From Gaeumannomyces sp. JS-464 (Eukaryota; Ascomycota; Sordariomycetes; Magnaporthales; Magnaporthaceae): DNA of 64,000 nucleotides. The position numbers and the translations under genes were made by a program. The notes under the pieces were generated by a model, which did no database searches, was not told the DNA's origin, and worked only from the letters and a program-made list of their open reading frames with translations. Location: assembly GCA_002197995.1 (NCBI GenBank), contig NGZR01000001.1, positions 9,300,001 to 9,364,000 on the forward strand, read 5' to 3'. Of this stretch, positions 12,621 through 24,810 are shown in pieces; the stretch's first letter is position 1, and the number at the start of each line of letters is the position of its first letter.

Positions 12621-13359
12621 TACGGTACCTTTTTTCTTCTTTGTCGGGATGGGTTACTTTGTGCGACGAAAGACCAAACGAAAAGAGGGCGGGGGCTGTA
12701 ATAGAGATATCGACTGAGCGTAGGTACTTGGTGAGAGTGGCCATCAGGATTGATTACGTAGGTGCAACAAACGTGTCACCACCCCCCGACCGCTGTTACC
12801 GTTAATTCGCTCGGTGGCGTTGATGACTGTATGCGCATACTGCACGTTCTGTTGCCAATCAATCCAGCAGCCTGACCTGGGAAGCCCGCCCAACGGCCGC
12901 CGGCTGCTGTTGGGCTTCAGGAAACAGGAACTGGCATTCGGGGCGCTCTGCGGCTACACAATTGTGGCTGCCTGACGTGGCACCAGTCAGGTGCCTGATA
13001 ATAACAGGAGAACCGGGGCTTGGCAACTGTGGTATTTCTGGGTCTGGGAGATGCCCACCCCTTGCAACCTTGAACCTTTAGACGCAACGATCGCGGCGTT
13101 CAATCAATCTGTTGCCCTGCTCCCAACCATCCTGCAGCTCCCACGAGCTGCAAATCAACCTCTGTAAGCACCATCAATCCTGTAACCGTGGAATCGTGGC
13201 TGTTGGACTTCCAACAGCCGCCCAAGCGTTGCTCTCGCCAACGACGGCTGGCTTGAAAAAGTACATGTGCAACGAAAAAGGATAATAAGTCCTGATCTTC
13301 AGAAAGTAGCAAGATAGCCGCTCTTGGATTCTCAGCAAAGGAAAAAGAAGAAAGCAGAC
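12621..13359. promoter_or_regulatory. Divergent intergenic region between the DUF4419 and HET genes
   Basis: About 740 bases of normal composition that must contain the upstream regions of both flanking genes. No protein-coding signal. I cannot point to a convincing TATA box or operator. Confidence 0.4.
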
Positions 13360-15450
13360 ATGATTCCGATGGAAAACGACTCGGAACAGCCGCTGCAGGC
13401 CATTGACATGTGGCCGGGGCGAGCCACTCGGGGCCGGCTGCTCCACGACATGGAAAAGGCCCAGGAGCTCATGTTGCCCGAGCCCCTCTTCCGTCGCTGG
13501 TGCGAGCGCCTCCGGTTTGTCATCGACGTGCGAGCGGACCGGTCTCTGAAACACGCATTTGAGCTGATCGAGAGCGCAGACGAGGACGAGGCACGGTCGG
13601 AGCCCTTCATTGCCATTTCGTACCGCTGGCCGCCGGTGAACGAGGAGGCGACCGCTTCTCATCGGATCCTGGCTCCAGACCCCAAGAATCCGGGCACCAG
13701 ACACGTGCGATCCATCCGGGCACCGCCCGACATCCTGGAGCGGGCCTTCAATTTCGCCGCCGCCAAGGGCATCCGCAAGATCTGGATCGACCAGGAGTGC
13801 ATCCACCAGGACTCGGACCAAGACAGAGCGCTCGGCATCCAGAGCATGCACATTGTGTACCACTGGGCGGCCGTCACGCTCGTCGTGCTTGGGCGCCACG
13901 TCGTCGACGGGTCCGACATCGAGGCGGTCCGTCACCTGATCGACCCCGTGGACCGCGGGCAGAACCCCCTGCGCGGCCGCATCAAGGCGGACTCGTGGTG
14001 GACGCGCGCCTGGACGGCACAGGAGCTGGGTCTGTCGAGCAACCAGCAGCTCCGGTACCTCGTCGGGTGGCACCAGGAGCTCGACCCGTCTGGCCGAGCG
14101 TGGGAGGCCATGGCCCGACAGGACAACGACCACCAGAACGTGCGGCGGAATGGGTGCTGACCGGCGGCCAAATCTTTGCCATCGCCCACATGATGCCCCT
14201 CACGCCGCTGCTAGTCCAGACAATGGTCGCCATGTTGGCAAACGGGACCCGCGGCATCGGGGACAGTGTGGCTGCTGGCGGAGATACGGACACGGCGGCC
14301 GCAGCACCAGCCATGTCCTTCTCGACCGCCATGAGCCTCCTCGCGCGAAAGGAGCTTTTTTTGCTCTCGGACAAGCTGGCCATCCTGGGCAATCTGGCCG
14401 ACTACGCGCAGCGCATCGACATCGACAAGGCCGCGCGGCGCCGGCTCGGCTTCTCGGCCTGCGCCATGGCGCTGTCGCTCTACAACGGCGACCTCAGCCC
14501 GCTCTTCACCTGGGTACACAAGGCGTCGATCCCTCGCGAGGGCCGCACTTATGCCTCCCGGCCGTCCGCCCTCTGGCTTCGTGGCTGCCCGACCAGTGCC
14601 TGAGCCTGGAGGCCCTCGCCATGTCCATGGCGCCCACGGACAGGTTCCGGGCCGGACCGCTGCGGGGTGGTCGGCGGTTGTGTTGGACGGAAAGCTGGCC
14701 GTCGAGGGATTGGTGTGGGAGGTCGGTCCCTTTGACACCACGCCGACGCTGCGTGCGCTTTCCTGGCGTTTGCGAAACACAAAGACAAAGGGAGGCCGGG
14801 TGTCGTTACTGATGGAGACGCTCATCGACGCGATCCGCGAGGACGCCATGCCGAGAGTGTGCTGGAGGCTGTCGTCGCGCTTGCGATGCAGCGCCAGCTG
14901 ACGGGGCCGGAGGAGCTGACTTCTATTGTCGAGAAGCTCCGAGAGCCGCAAGTGGTACCGTCTTCCCCCGCCGCCGGGAAACTCCGACGATGGTGGCGCG
15001 GCACTGACAGGAACCGGGCCCAGTGGTTGGAGTGTTTGCGGAATGCAGCATCGGGAGCACGCGGAATACAGCGATGCGGTCATGAATCTCTGCGAGGATT
15101 TGGCAACGGCGCGCCGCTTCTGATTGGGAGGTGTCGTGTGGGCCACGGTGGCGGCGCGGTGGCAAAGCCTGAGGGGAGAGAGTGGCCTGCCTCTGCCACA
15201 ATTTCACAGCCAAGACCGGCGGCGCGGCAAAGGTGTTTTCGCCCCTGTCATCGCTCGATTACGAGTTTGGGTCCAACGCGTGGATGCACTCAATGCAGAA
15301 CAAGGACGAGCGGCACTGGCGGCGTGCAAGGATGGCCAACTGTGTCCCGGTTCCCGACAGGACGGTGGAAACGCTGCGCCAGCGGCTGCAAGACGAGGAT
15401 GGTTCGGCCGGCTGTTGTCAAACGAGGGCTTTACCGTCCTAGGTAACGCC
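13360..15450 (+). pseudogene. HET-domain protein 1, broken by several frameshifts
   Basis: Starting at the ATG at 13360, the HET motifs come in order: FIAISYRW (about 13610), IRKIWIDQECIHQDSDQDRA with VTLVVLG (13770-13890), and WWTRAWTAQELGLS (13995-14035). This family acts in vegetative incompatibility, triggering cell death after fusion of unlike strains. The frame is lost near 14147 (GCGGCGGAATGG, one base short), continues in a second frame (GGQIFAIAHMM to about 14600), then in others (KLAVEGLVWEVG at about 14690; the block with ERHWRRARMANCVPV at 15310-15345). With at least three frame changes it is probably a pseudogene, although unrecognised introns or indel errors may explain some. 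LINE copy 2 begins about 30 bp after the last coding-like segment. Confidence 0.8.
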
Positions 15451-15613
15451 GCCGTCACCCCAACTCCTATGCTTTCGACGACTTCCTCGAATTCACCATT
15501 CTTGGCATTGCGCTGTTAGTGCACACTGCCAAATTGCATACAAATCCTTAACACCGCCAATTAGCGACCCAACACCAATAACCACGCCCGCCAACGGCGC
15601 TGGCGACGGCAAC

Positions 15614-17313
15614 ATGCCGTTGCCACAGCCCCCCCTTCGGCCAATAGGGTGGCGCGCGCCCTCCTCGTCGGCCCAACGGCCCGGAGGAACGCGTCGCTGC
15701 CCCCGGGCCCCCGCGCGTCAGCGCACCCGACTACGCCGTCCCCGTTGCGGAATCAGCAACACCCCAACAGGGCCCGATCAGGGCCAGGAAGGTTCCCACG
15801 ACGGCAGCACCGGCACAGGTGCCCCCCCCCCTCCCCCAACCCGGCGTACGCGCCCACCTGTCGGGTCGGCCGCGGCGGCCGCGGAGGAAATTATTGCGAG
15901 CTATAGCCGCAAACAACAACAAACGGCCCTAATTTGCGCACGCTGGCCCGATCTATCGACGCTGGCATTGCCTCCCTTCCGGCGGAAGCGATCCCGAAGC
16001 TAACGGCTGGAAAGATTGCTTTATCGACTACGCCAAACAAGCCCTTTTCGGCCTACCTACGCCGGCCGAAAAGGAAAGAAGCTTATACGGGGCCCCGGAG
16101 CCCCCGCAACGCGCGCCCCCGGCCACCTACGCGTCGGTGGCCCGGGAGGGCCACCAACAACCCCAACCCGCACAGGCTTTTCGGGGCCGTACGCCCAAAC
16201 TACCCGGGCACCCCGCCTATTAACAGGCTCTAAAGCCGACTTCCGGGTGTTCGTTAGGATCCCGGAAGAACGGCAGGCTTGGGCCAACCAACAAACGGGC
16301 TTTAGCATTCGCAAAGCCCTTGCCAACAGCAAGGACCTGCCGTTTACGACGGCCGACGTCCCGGAAGCGTACCGATCCCCTACCGGGTTCGTGTTAAAAG
16401 CAAAAACGGCCGATATCCAAAGCCGGCTTTTGCAGCACCGATCCGAACTAGGCCGTTTATATAACGCCGAAAGGATCGAAAAGCCCGAAATTTGGTACAA
16501 CTACGTAATTTCCGGCTGCCCTACCTCCTTAACCAACGGCTTTAACAATGCGTCCCGGTATCGGATAAACTGGTTCGGGAGGAAGTGGAAGCCCAAACAG
16601 GGCATAAACCGGTAAACGTTAAGCCTTCCGGGGCCGGCGTCGACTACTAAGGGCGTATATCGTGGATTATATCCCTTTATTCGCAATGGCCGGGTTTAAG
16701 CTTTAGGGGATCACTTCTTTTACGCCGCATACAACGACACCCGCCGGTTACCCAGCACACCCCTGGCTGCCACGGCTTCCACGTGGCCCGTAACTGCGCC
16801 CGGGCCGATATGCCTTCGGTGCGGGAAAATAAACGACGACCGGCACGTACAACCGTGTACGGCCCCCCGCAATGCGCGAACTGCTCGGGCCCGTACCCAG
16901 CCGACCACCCGAACTGCCCTATAAAGCCTGTACGGGTAAACGGAGTGCTAAAGCATTTAACCCGTGGGGAAAAAGGCGCGGTTAGGAAATTAGGGGCACA
17001 AGCCTACCGGGCGGCGGTAAAAGAGGTGGAAGCCGCCGCTGCCGCCGCCACCGCCGCGGCCGCCGCGGCCGCCACCGCCAACGCCCTTCCTGCAACCGCG
17101 GTTACTACGGACAATTCCGTTGTAACCGTTACCGCTAATGCCAATCCCGCGGCCGGTACCGGTAACGCCGCTGCTTCCGTTACCCCCGCCGCCGCCGCCG
17201 TTCCTGCCGCTGCTGCCACCGCCGACGCTGCCGAGGTAAGCCCGGCAATCCGCTGCCCCCGAGGGCGCGGCCCGTACGGCCGGCAAGGGAAGGCACCCTG
17301 CCAAAAGGCTTAG
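15614..17313 (+). pseudogene. LINE copy 2 ORF1 (gag-like RNA-binding protein), frameshifted
   Basis: Frame fragments make a gag-like protein. A Pro/Arg-rich N-terminus; a middle block (AKTADIQSRLLQHRSELGRL, IEKPEIWYNYVISG, about 16390-16510); then a region of CCHC-type zinc knuckles, visible as NCARA...RCGK (about 16790-16830) and CANCSGPYPADHPNC (16875-16915). The C-terminus is an Ala-rich low-complexity tail from GCC/GCT runs (17030-17230). ORF1 proteins of Tad-like elements bind element RNA and package it with ORF2 protein. At least two frame changes interrupt it, near 16010-16220 and 16640-16790. Confidence 0.75.
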
Positions 17314-17642
17314 GGTTAGTTTTAACAACCAATACGAAGTACTGGCGGATATGGAACTGGACCTCCCCGAGCCCGAAGGGGCTATCGAAATAACCGGAAA
17401 CCCCCTGGAGGAAACCGACGGTACCGCCGGCCAACAACCTTAGGGCCAAAGCCCCCAATAACACCAACGCCGCTTTTACGTATGCCAGCAGCCAACCGGA
17501 TACAACAAACGCATGGCAATAGGGCCCGGCGCCCGGGGCTTCGCCCCGAACGCCGTGCTTTAACCGCCGCCCAAGCGAACGTTCGACGTAGCTGGGAGCG
17601 GGGGCTACTTTACTCCAACTATTTTGGAGCCAAAATATCGAC

Positions 17643-18383
17643 GTGGTGCTAATGCAGGAGCCCCCTAGCGCGTGGAAAGGGAAGCTTATGCTTTGCACCC
17701 ACCCGTCGTACGAGCTATTTACTCCGGTAAATAGCTGGCACGACCACCAAACCAGGCCTCGGGTAATAACTTACGTACGGAAGGACCCGGGGCTTCGGCC
17801 CGTAGCGGACCGGCCGGCAGGCAACACCCGGGACATCCTTTGGCTTACCGTCGCCAGGTGCACCTTCGTTAACGTATATAGGCCTTTAGGGGACCCTTCG
17901 GAACCCTCGTTGGACCTTTTACTACGTTGGCGCCCAACGGCAAAATGCATTATAGCTGGAGACTTTAACGCAGGGTCCCCGGCGTGGGATCCGGTTAAGG
18001 GTAATAGGAATAGGGGCCAGGATATAGCCCAATGGGCTAATACCTATAACCTCCTCCTACTTACCGACCCAGGCCAACCTACGCATAACGACGGGGGCGT
18101 TTTGGATTTTACCTTTTCCAACGCCCCTTTAGCAACAGCGGAAATCGACCCTTCGCTAGCAACCGATTCGGACCACCGCTCGATACGGATCGAAATTCCT
18201 AACCGCAATAACTTCGTTCCGGACTGCCGGCGTATTACGCTACCAACGATAAACTACCGTTTTTCGCAAACGAACGCGGTAGCAACGGGGGCCGGCAACT
18301 TGCCACCACTTACAAACCCAGGCACTGCGGAACACCTGGATAAAGCGGCCGAAGCATTAACAAACTTATTAAAAATGCGTTAA
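17643..18383 (+). pseudogene. LINE copy 2 ORF2, endonuclease domain
   Basis: An open stretch of about 246 codons matching the exonuclease-endonuclease-phosphatase fold of LINE ORF2. It shows the metal-binding Glu region (LMQEP), the catalytic GDFNAGSPAW (17955-17988), a GVLDFTFSN block and the terminal SDHRSIRIE. The domain nicks target DNA to prime reverse transcription. The first Met here is inside the domain; the true N-terminus lies upstream in another frame (17330-17640). It continues into the RT part after a frame change at about 18383. Confidence 0.85.
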
Positions 18384-18959
18384 TGGCTTTCGGCCGGGGG
18401 CCTAAAGCCAAAAGAAAAGGCCAACCCTGGTGGAACGAAAAGTGCGCCAACGCCCAACGGGACCTTGCAAAAGCTATGGGAAACGGCGGGCCTTTTACGG
18501 CCGAAGCCCGTGCTTTAAAAGCAACGGTTCGGACGGCTAAAAACAGCATTGGGCCAGCGTGCTGGAGGAAATGGATTCCCCGAAAGCGCTATACCGTGCT
18601 GTAAAGTGGCATAAACTTACACCCGCTATACGGCTTCCCCCGTTAAATATTAACGGGGAGGTTATAATAGCCCCAGGGGATAAAGCGGAAGCATTAGGCC
18701 GCAAGATCCTCCGTAGGTTTACGGCGGAGGACGACTTACAGGAGGACCCGTTACAGCAAAGGGCTACCAAGGACCGCACAACTCCCGTGGGACCCCCACG
18801 TCCTTTTAAAGGAATGCCGGAAGTGCACCGTTGGCACGGCAAACACGGCCCCGGGCGTCGATTCCCTAACGGTTAAGCTACTTAACGGCGTGGCCGGCAA
18901 TAGGGGAATACGTTAGGGCCCTTTTCGAGGCTTGCCTTAGGGCCGGGCACCACCCAGCC

Positions 18960-19880
18960 CCTTTCCGCACAGCGGAAGTGGTTATGCTAAAAAAGCCGAA
19001 TAAAACGGATTTAACGGACCCAAAATCCTACCGCCCGATAGCTTTACTCCGTGCTTAGGGAAAGGGCTGGAGCGGCTGGTGGCTTCGCGGATGGCATCCC
19101 TCGCATTACAACACGGGCTTATAGCCCCGCAACACGCCGGGGCTACCCCGAAAAAGGCCGCCATCGATTTAACGGCATGCGTGGCCCACGAGGTGGAACG
19201 GGCCTTCCAAAAGCATAAAACGGCCGCCCTCGTTACCATGGATGTACAAGGGGCTTTCGACGCCGTACTTCGCCGGAGGCTCCTTTAAAGGCTTTTAAAC
19301 CAAGGCTGGGATCCAACGTTAGTACGATGGGTATTACTTTTGCAGGAAACAGGGTGGTTAAAGTGCGTTTGGAGGACGCCACGGCACCCCCTTTTTCCCC
19401 GGACTGCGGGCTACCCCAAGGGTTACCGGCGTTACCGGTCCTATTTATGCTTTATATGGCCGAAATCCTACCCAAAGCAAAAGCGATTAGGTACGGATAC
19501 GCGGACGATATAGGCATTTGCGTAACGGGTAGCACTCCGGAAGTGCTCCCGTAAAGCAGGGGCTACGGTTACGGAAATCCTACGTTGGGGCAGGGCTAAT
19601 AAGGTTGCTTTCGACCCGGGGAAGTGCGAGCTTATGCATTTTTCCAAACGGAGAAATCCCACAACCCCAGCGGTTACGGCGGAGGGCCTTACCATACAAC
19701 AAGCTACAGGAGCTTTACGGTGGTTAGGGGTCCTTTTCGACCAAAGGCTTAATTTTAAAGCCCACGTGGAAAACAGGGCTGCAAAAGCCCAAAGCGTTGC
19801 CAACCACCTCCGAAGGCTTACGAATTCGATAGGGGGGATACCGGCACATTCGGTTTACAAAGCCGTCAAACGGTTATAAT
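18960..19880 (+). pseudogene. LINE copy 2 ORF2, reverse transcriptase domain
   Basis: RT motifs in order across several frames: VVMLKKPNK and SYRPIAL (about 18980-19045), the TMDVQGAFDAVL motif A (19237-19270), GLPQGLP followed by PVLFML (motif B, about 19408-19450, where a Ser appears changed to Leu as RIP would do), and YADD (19498-19509) in GYADDIGICV. The thumb region LRWLGVLFDQRLNFKAHV follows. The domain copies element RNA into DNA at the nicked target. Frame changes near 19290 and 19550 break it. Confidence 0.85.
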
Positions 19881-20339
19881 CCCTACGGCTTTATACGGGG
19901 CCGAGGTATGGTATAGGGGTAAAACTAAACCACACCCGTACAAGCCGGCACAACAGCAAATTATCCGCCAAGGCCATTTAATCGATCGGGTCGATAAAGC
20001 CTTAACCGCGTCCCTTAAGGCAGTGGTCCCAGCTTGGAAAACCACACCGATAAACGCATTGCATTACGAATCCGGCATCCCAAGCGCCCAGGCGCTTTTG
20101 GAACAAGCCCGCCTCCGTTTTGCGGCCCGTATAAATACGGTTCCGGAAAAACCCCCTGGCCGCAGCGGCCAAGCCGGCCCTTAACGCCCGAGGGCCTAGG
20201 GCAGGCTTACCCGGCAGGCTTGCAACCTTTGCAAAGGACGGCCGGACTTTTCCGGCTTGCACCCGCCCGGCCTACCTCCCTTATAAATATACGGGGCTTA
20301 CGGTGGCCATATAAGAAAAGCAAGCAGCCGCTAAAGCAT

Positions 20340-21074
20340 TTACGGCGTGGCTTTGCACCCTCCCACCCACCGACGTTATAATATATAGCGACGGGTCCAA
20401 AGCAGAAACGGAGCAGTTGGATACGGCTGGGTAATATACCAAGCCGGCCAACGCAAACTTTCCGGGCACGGCCGGCTGGCGCATCCCGCGGAAGTATTCG
20501 ACGGCGAGGCGGAAGGGGCCCGGATGGGCCTCCGTAAAGCCGTTTGGAGCTTCCGCAATTGCACTTTCCACTTGTGCCTCGATAACACCTCGGCGGCCAA
20601 CGGCTGTTTAAGCACGGCCCCTGAATAGTTCACAAAGGGGCCTTTAAAAAAATCCATTGCCTTATGGATAAACACCAGGTATACGTACGCTGGTCCCCGG
20701 GCCATATGGGAATCCCCGGAAACGAAAAGGCAAACGCCGAAGCAAAGTTGGGATCGGCCCTGCCAATACCCCATTTTAAACCAACGGTGGCCGGAGTAAA
20801 GGCTTTAGCCCGGAAAACGGCCCGGGACGCCCGGAACGCATGGTTTAAGGACAACTTTCCGGATCGGTATAAGGCTATAGGCCTCCCGCCGGCACCACAA
20901 CATACGCCCGAAGCGTTGCAGCTGCACCGGAGGGTACTGCAACGGCTAATAGCCGCACGCACCGGTTACGGGGATTTCGACTGGTACCACCGAAAGTTCC
21001 AGCACGAAGACGATAACCCGTGCCGCTGCGGAAAAACAAATCCCCTTCCCACCTGTATTTTGCAGGTTGGCTAA
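20340..21074 (+). pseudogene. LINE copy 2 ORF2, RNase H and terminal Cys motif
   Basis: RNase H residues are visible as IIYSDGSK (about 20375), DGEAEGARMGL (about 20500), CLDNT (about 20575), and then in the open frame from 20664 as VRWSPGHMGIPGNEKA. The protein ends in a Cys-rich motif (PCRCGK, about 21020), as in other Tad-clade ORF2 proteins. RNase H removes the RNA strand after first-strand synthesis. Two frame changes at 20425 and 20640 divide the domain. Confidence 0.82.
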
Positions 21075-21690
21075 AACGGCAAAAAATAAATGGCCTATAG
21101 CGGACCCCTCCCCGGCTTCCGACAGGCCCGGATATTGGAAACGGCTACTTTAAAAGCCTTTCCTTTTTGCTTCGTTCGCCGAAGCTACCAATTATTACAC
21201 TATCGCTGGACGATAACAACAAGGGCCTAAAAAGCCCGCATACATCCTTTTCCTTATTCTCCTACACCTTTTACCTTTTTCCTTTGTACCACCAGGACTA
21301 ACAGTAGGCTCGTTGGTCCCCCGCACCTCCGGCCGGGCCTGGGGGTCCCGAGGACCTTCCAGCCTAAAACCCGGCCCCACCCCTTTACCGGCATACTCGC
21401 CGGCCGAACGCACTACTACCACCCGCAGCGCTTTACAACGCCCTGGCGTATATATATACGCCCTACCGCCGATTGCCCGCTCACTAACAAGGAGCGCTGG
21501 AACGCGGCCCGACCTTCGTGTGCCTTCGGGTTTAATTCTGCTAGCCGCCGGATAGCAACATGTAGCCTAATGTTTAGCTTAGGTAGCGCTAGCACGTCAT
21601 ATGCCCCTTGGGAGCAGGGACTGGTAAATCCCGACTTACTAACGTTAAATATACTTACTTACTCACTTACTCACTTTCTTTCTCTTTTCT

Positions 21691-23996
21691 CTTTTTTTGC
21701 AAAGCATAAGCTTCCCTTTCCACGCGTTAAGGGGCTCCTGCATTAGCACCACGTCGATATTTTGGCTTTAAAATAGTTGGAGTAAAGTAGCCCCCGCTTC
21801 CCAGCTGCGTTAAACGTTCGCTTAGGCGGCGGTTAAAGCACGGCGTTCGAGGCGAAGCCCCGGGCGCCGGGCCCTATTGCCATGCGTTTGTTATATCCGG
21901 TTAGCTGCTGGCATACGTAAAAGCGGCGTTAATGTATTAGGGGTTTTAACCTTAAGGTTGTTAGCCGGCGGTGCCGTCGGTTTCCTCCAAAAGGTTTCCG
22001 GTTATTTCGATAGCCCTTTCGGGCTCGGGAAAGTCCAGTTCCATATCCGCTAATACTTCGTATTGGTTGTTAAAACTAACCCTAAGCTTTTTGGCAAGGT
22101 GCCTTTCCTTGCCGGCCGTACGGGCCACGCCTTTCGGGGCCGGCGAGCTTGCCAGGTTTGCTATAACGGCGGAAGCGACGGCGGGGCCGGCGGGGGTAGC
22201 AGCGGCGATAAGAATGGCTAAAGTAACGGCGATAACGGTATTAGCCGTAAGGTTAACAGCGGCGTTAACGGCTGTATTAGCGGTATCGTTAATGGTAATA
22301 ACGGTAGCCGCAGTAATAGCGGTAGCGGTCGTAAAATTTGCCGTTAAATTAACGGCTGCGGCGGAGCCGCCCGTATAGTAGCGGTTGCGGAAAGGGTATT
22401 ATCGGTAGCAGCGGTGGCGGCGGTGGCGGTAGCAACGGCGGCTTTCGCTTTTAGCCGCCCGGTACGCTTGTGCGCCTAACCTCCTAACAGCCCCTTTTTC
22501 CTTAAAAGTTAAGTGCTTTAGCACTTCGTTTACCCGTACGGGCCTTATAAGGCAGTTCGGGTGGTTGGCAAAATACGGGCCGAGCAGTTCGCGCATTGCG
22601 GGGGGGCCGTACACGGTTATACGTGCCGGTCGTCGTTTATTTTCCCGCACCGAAAGCACTTATCGGCCTGGCGTAATTGCGGGCCACGTGAAAGCGTGGC
22701 AGCCAAGGTGTGCTGGTAACCGGCGGGTATCGTTATACGCGGCGTAAAAAGAAAGTGATCCCAAAGCCTAAACCCGGCATTTGCGTATAAAGGGATATAA
22801 TTCACGATATACGCCCTTAGTGGTCGACGCCGGCCCCGAAAAGCTTAACGTTTACCGGTTTATACCTTATTTAGGCTTCCACTTCCTCCCGAACCAGTTT
22901 ATCCGATACGGGGACGCATTATCCAAAACCGTTGGTTAAAAAGGTAAGGCAGCCGGAAATTACGTAATTGTACCAAATTTCGGGCTTTTCGATCCTTTCG
23001 GCGTTATATAAACGGCCTAGTTCGAATCGGTATTGCAAAAGCCGGCTTTGGATATCGGCCGTTTTTGCTTTTAACACGAACCCCGTAAAGGATCGGTACG
23101 CCTCCGGGATATCGGCCGTCGTAAACGGCAAGTCCTTGCTATCGGTAAAGGCTTTGCGAATGCTAAAGCCCGTTTATTAATTAGCTTAAGCCTGCCGTTT
23201 TTCCGGGATTTTAACGAACACCCGAAAGTCGGCTTTAAAGCTTGTTAGTAAGCGGGGTGCCCGGGTTTAGGGCGTACGGCCCCGAAAAGCTTGTGCGGGT
23301 TGTTAGGGTTGTTAGTGGCCTTCCCGGGCCACCAACGCGTAAGTGGCTGGGGGCGCGCGTTGCGAGGGCTTCGGGGCCCCGTATAAGCTTCTTTCCTTTT
23401 CGGCTGGCGTAGGTAGGCCGAAAAAAGCTTGTTTAGCGTAGTCGATAAAGCAATCTTTCCAGCCGTTAACTTCGGGGATTGCTTTCGCCGGAAGGGAGGC
23501 AATACCGGCGTTAATAAATCGGGCTAGCGTGGCGCAAATTAGGGCCGTTTGTTATTATTTGCGGCTATAACTCGCAATAATTTCCTCCGCGGCCGTCGCG
23601 GCCAACCCGACGGGTGGGCGCGTACGCCGGCGTTGGGGGAGGGGGGAGGGGCACTTATGCCGGTGCTGCCGTTATGGGAGCCTTTTTGGCCCTAATCGGG
23701 CCCTGTTAAGTGTTGCTAATTCCGCAACGGGGACGGCGTAATCGGGTGCGCTAACGCGCGGGGGGGCCGGGTGGCAGCGACGCGTTCCTTTAAGCCGTTA
23801 GGCCGGCGAGGAGGGCGCGCGCTACCCTATTAGCCGAAAGGGGGGCTGTTAGCAACAACATGTTGCCGTCGCCAGCGCCGTTAGCGGGCGTGGTTATTAG
23901 TGTTAGGTCGCTAATTGGCAGGTGTTAAGGATTTGTATGCAATTTGGCAGTATGCACTAACAGCGCAATGCCAAGAATTGGTGAATTCGAGGAAGG
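21691..23996 (-). mobile_element. LINE copy 3, inverted, 5' portion only
   Basis: The reverse complement matches copy 2 from its 5' end (23996 corresponds to about 15483) to inside the endonuclease (21691 corresponds to about 17697). It includes ORF1 with the knuckle CFRCGKINDDRHV in an open piece at 22617-22805 and the ORF1 middle block in an open piece at 22919-23131. The whole 3' two thirds are missing, which is unusual because LINEs are normally truncated at the 5' end. RIP is moderate. The cut end touches the 3' tail of copy 2 and the 5' end touches Gypsy A. A rearrangement, or insertion of copy 2 into copy 3 followed by loss of the rest, would explain it. Confidence 0.88.
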
Positions 23997-24489
23997 TGTG
24001 GCTTTTAAGTAGGTGCTTAAGTTTTTCGTGTTTTAACCCGGGCGTTCCTTTCTTTTTTATCGGTGGCAACGGTTTGCTTTTTAATTGCCTCGTGGTTTTT
24101 AGTTGCTTCGCTTTTTCTTTTCCTTTTTTGTGTTTGCCTTTGGTTGTTTCGCGTAACTTATTTATCCTTTTTGCGATTTCGCTTTTGCCAGAAAATTTTT
24201 TTCGCTTGTTATCGTTTCGACCTTAGCTTTTCGTTTTAACCATTTCCGTTTTTCCTTCGCCTTTCCTTTTGGGTGCTGCTTAACAGTTTTCGTTTTTTGC
24301 CTGTTACGGTTACGTTTTCGCTTTATTTCGCCGCCGCCGTTGTTTTGCCCTTTTATGCGATCCCGTTTTTAGCTTTGGTTTTTTCCGCAATTGTTGCGCT
24401 TTTATTTTATTACGGACGTTAATTTCCACCCGTACGTTATTTACGATGTTTGTTACCGTTACCGCTCCTTTTTCGCTTTTTAGCGGTGG

Positions 24490-24810
24490 TAGCGGCGATC
24501 CGTTTAAACGCGTAAGTTTTTCCGCGCCCGTTTGTTATCCGTGTTTAACCTATTATGTTTTTTAGTATAAACGCGATAAGGGCCGTCGCGTTGCCGACGC
24601 GATTAACTTAACGGGTAACTCGTTAAACGAGGAGCACGCGGCTTTCGTTTATTAAAAGTACGAGTGTAACGCGTGTTTCCAAAAGTCGAAAGTTATTAGG
24701 GTCGTGGCTTGCAAAAGTACCGACCCGGATAAATTTGCGACCGTTGCCGCAAAGGAAAAACAGCGGGCTGTAACACCTTTAATGTTGCTTACGTTTTGAA
24801 CTTTGCTTTT
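24490..24810 (+). other. Open cysteine-containing frame antisense to Gypsy A, 3' segment
   Basis: Between the chromodomain and the lost 3' LTR of Gypsy A, the plus strand (antisense to pol) reads almost without stops: RDKGRRVADAINLTGN, then YECNACFQKSKVIRVVACKS and DPDKFATVAAKEKQRAVT. The only stop is one TAA that could be a mutated CAA. The spaced Cys residues hint at a small zinc-binding or fungal Cys-rich protein. No family recognised. It could be an antisense accessory ORF of the element, captured host sequence, or chance. Confidence 0.3.

Larger units (their letters stand above)
15483..21690 (+). mobile_element. Tad-like LINE retrotransposon, copy 2, least mutated copy
   Basis: A 6.2 kb non-LTR element: a GC-rich 5' part, a gag-like ORF1 with zinc knuckles, then ORF2 with apurinic-type endonuclease, reverse transcriptase, RNase H and a terminal Cys-rich motif. 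That order is typical of the fungal Tad clade. The 5' end shared with copies 1 and 3 is near TTCCTCGAATTCACC. The 3' end is ACGTTAAATATACTTA followed by CTTA/CTCA/CTTT repeats (21650-21690). It carries fewer RIP changes than copy 1, yet single-base frameshifts break ORF1, RT and RNase H, so it is probably inactive as read. The 3' tail abuts the middle of an inverted copy 3. Confidence 0.92.

Noticed and set aside
13174..14133. 319-codon minus-strand frame
   Set aside because: Antisense to the HET motifs of the plus strand; GC-rich coding DNA often leaves such mirror frames.
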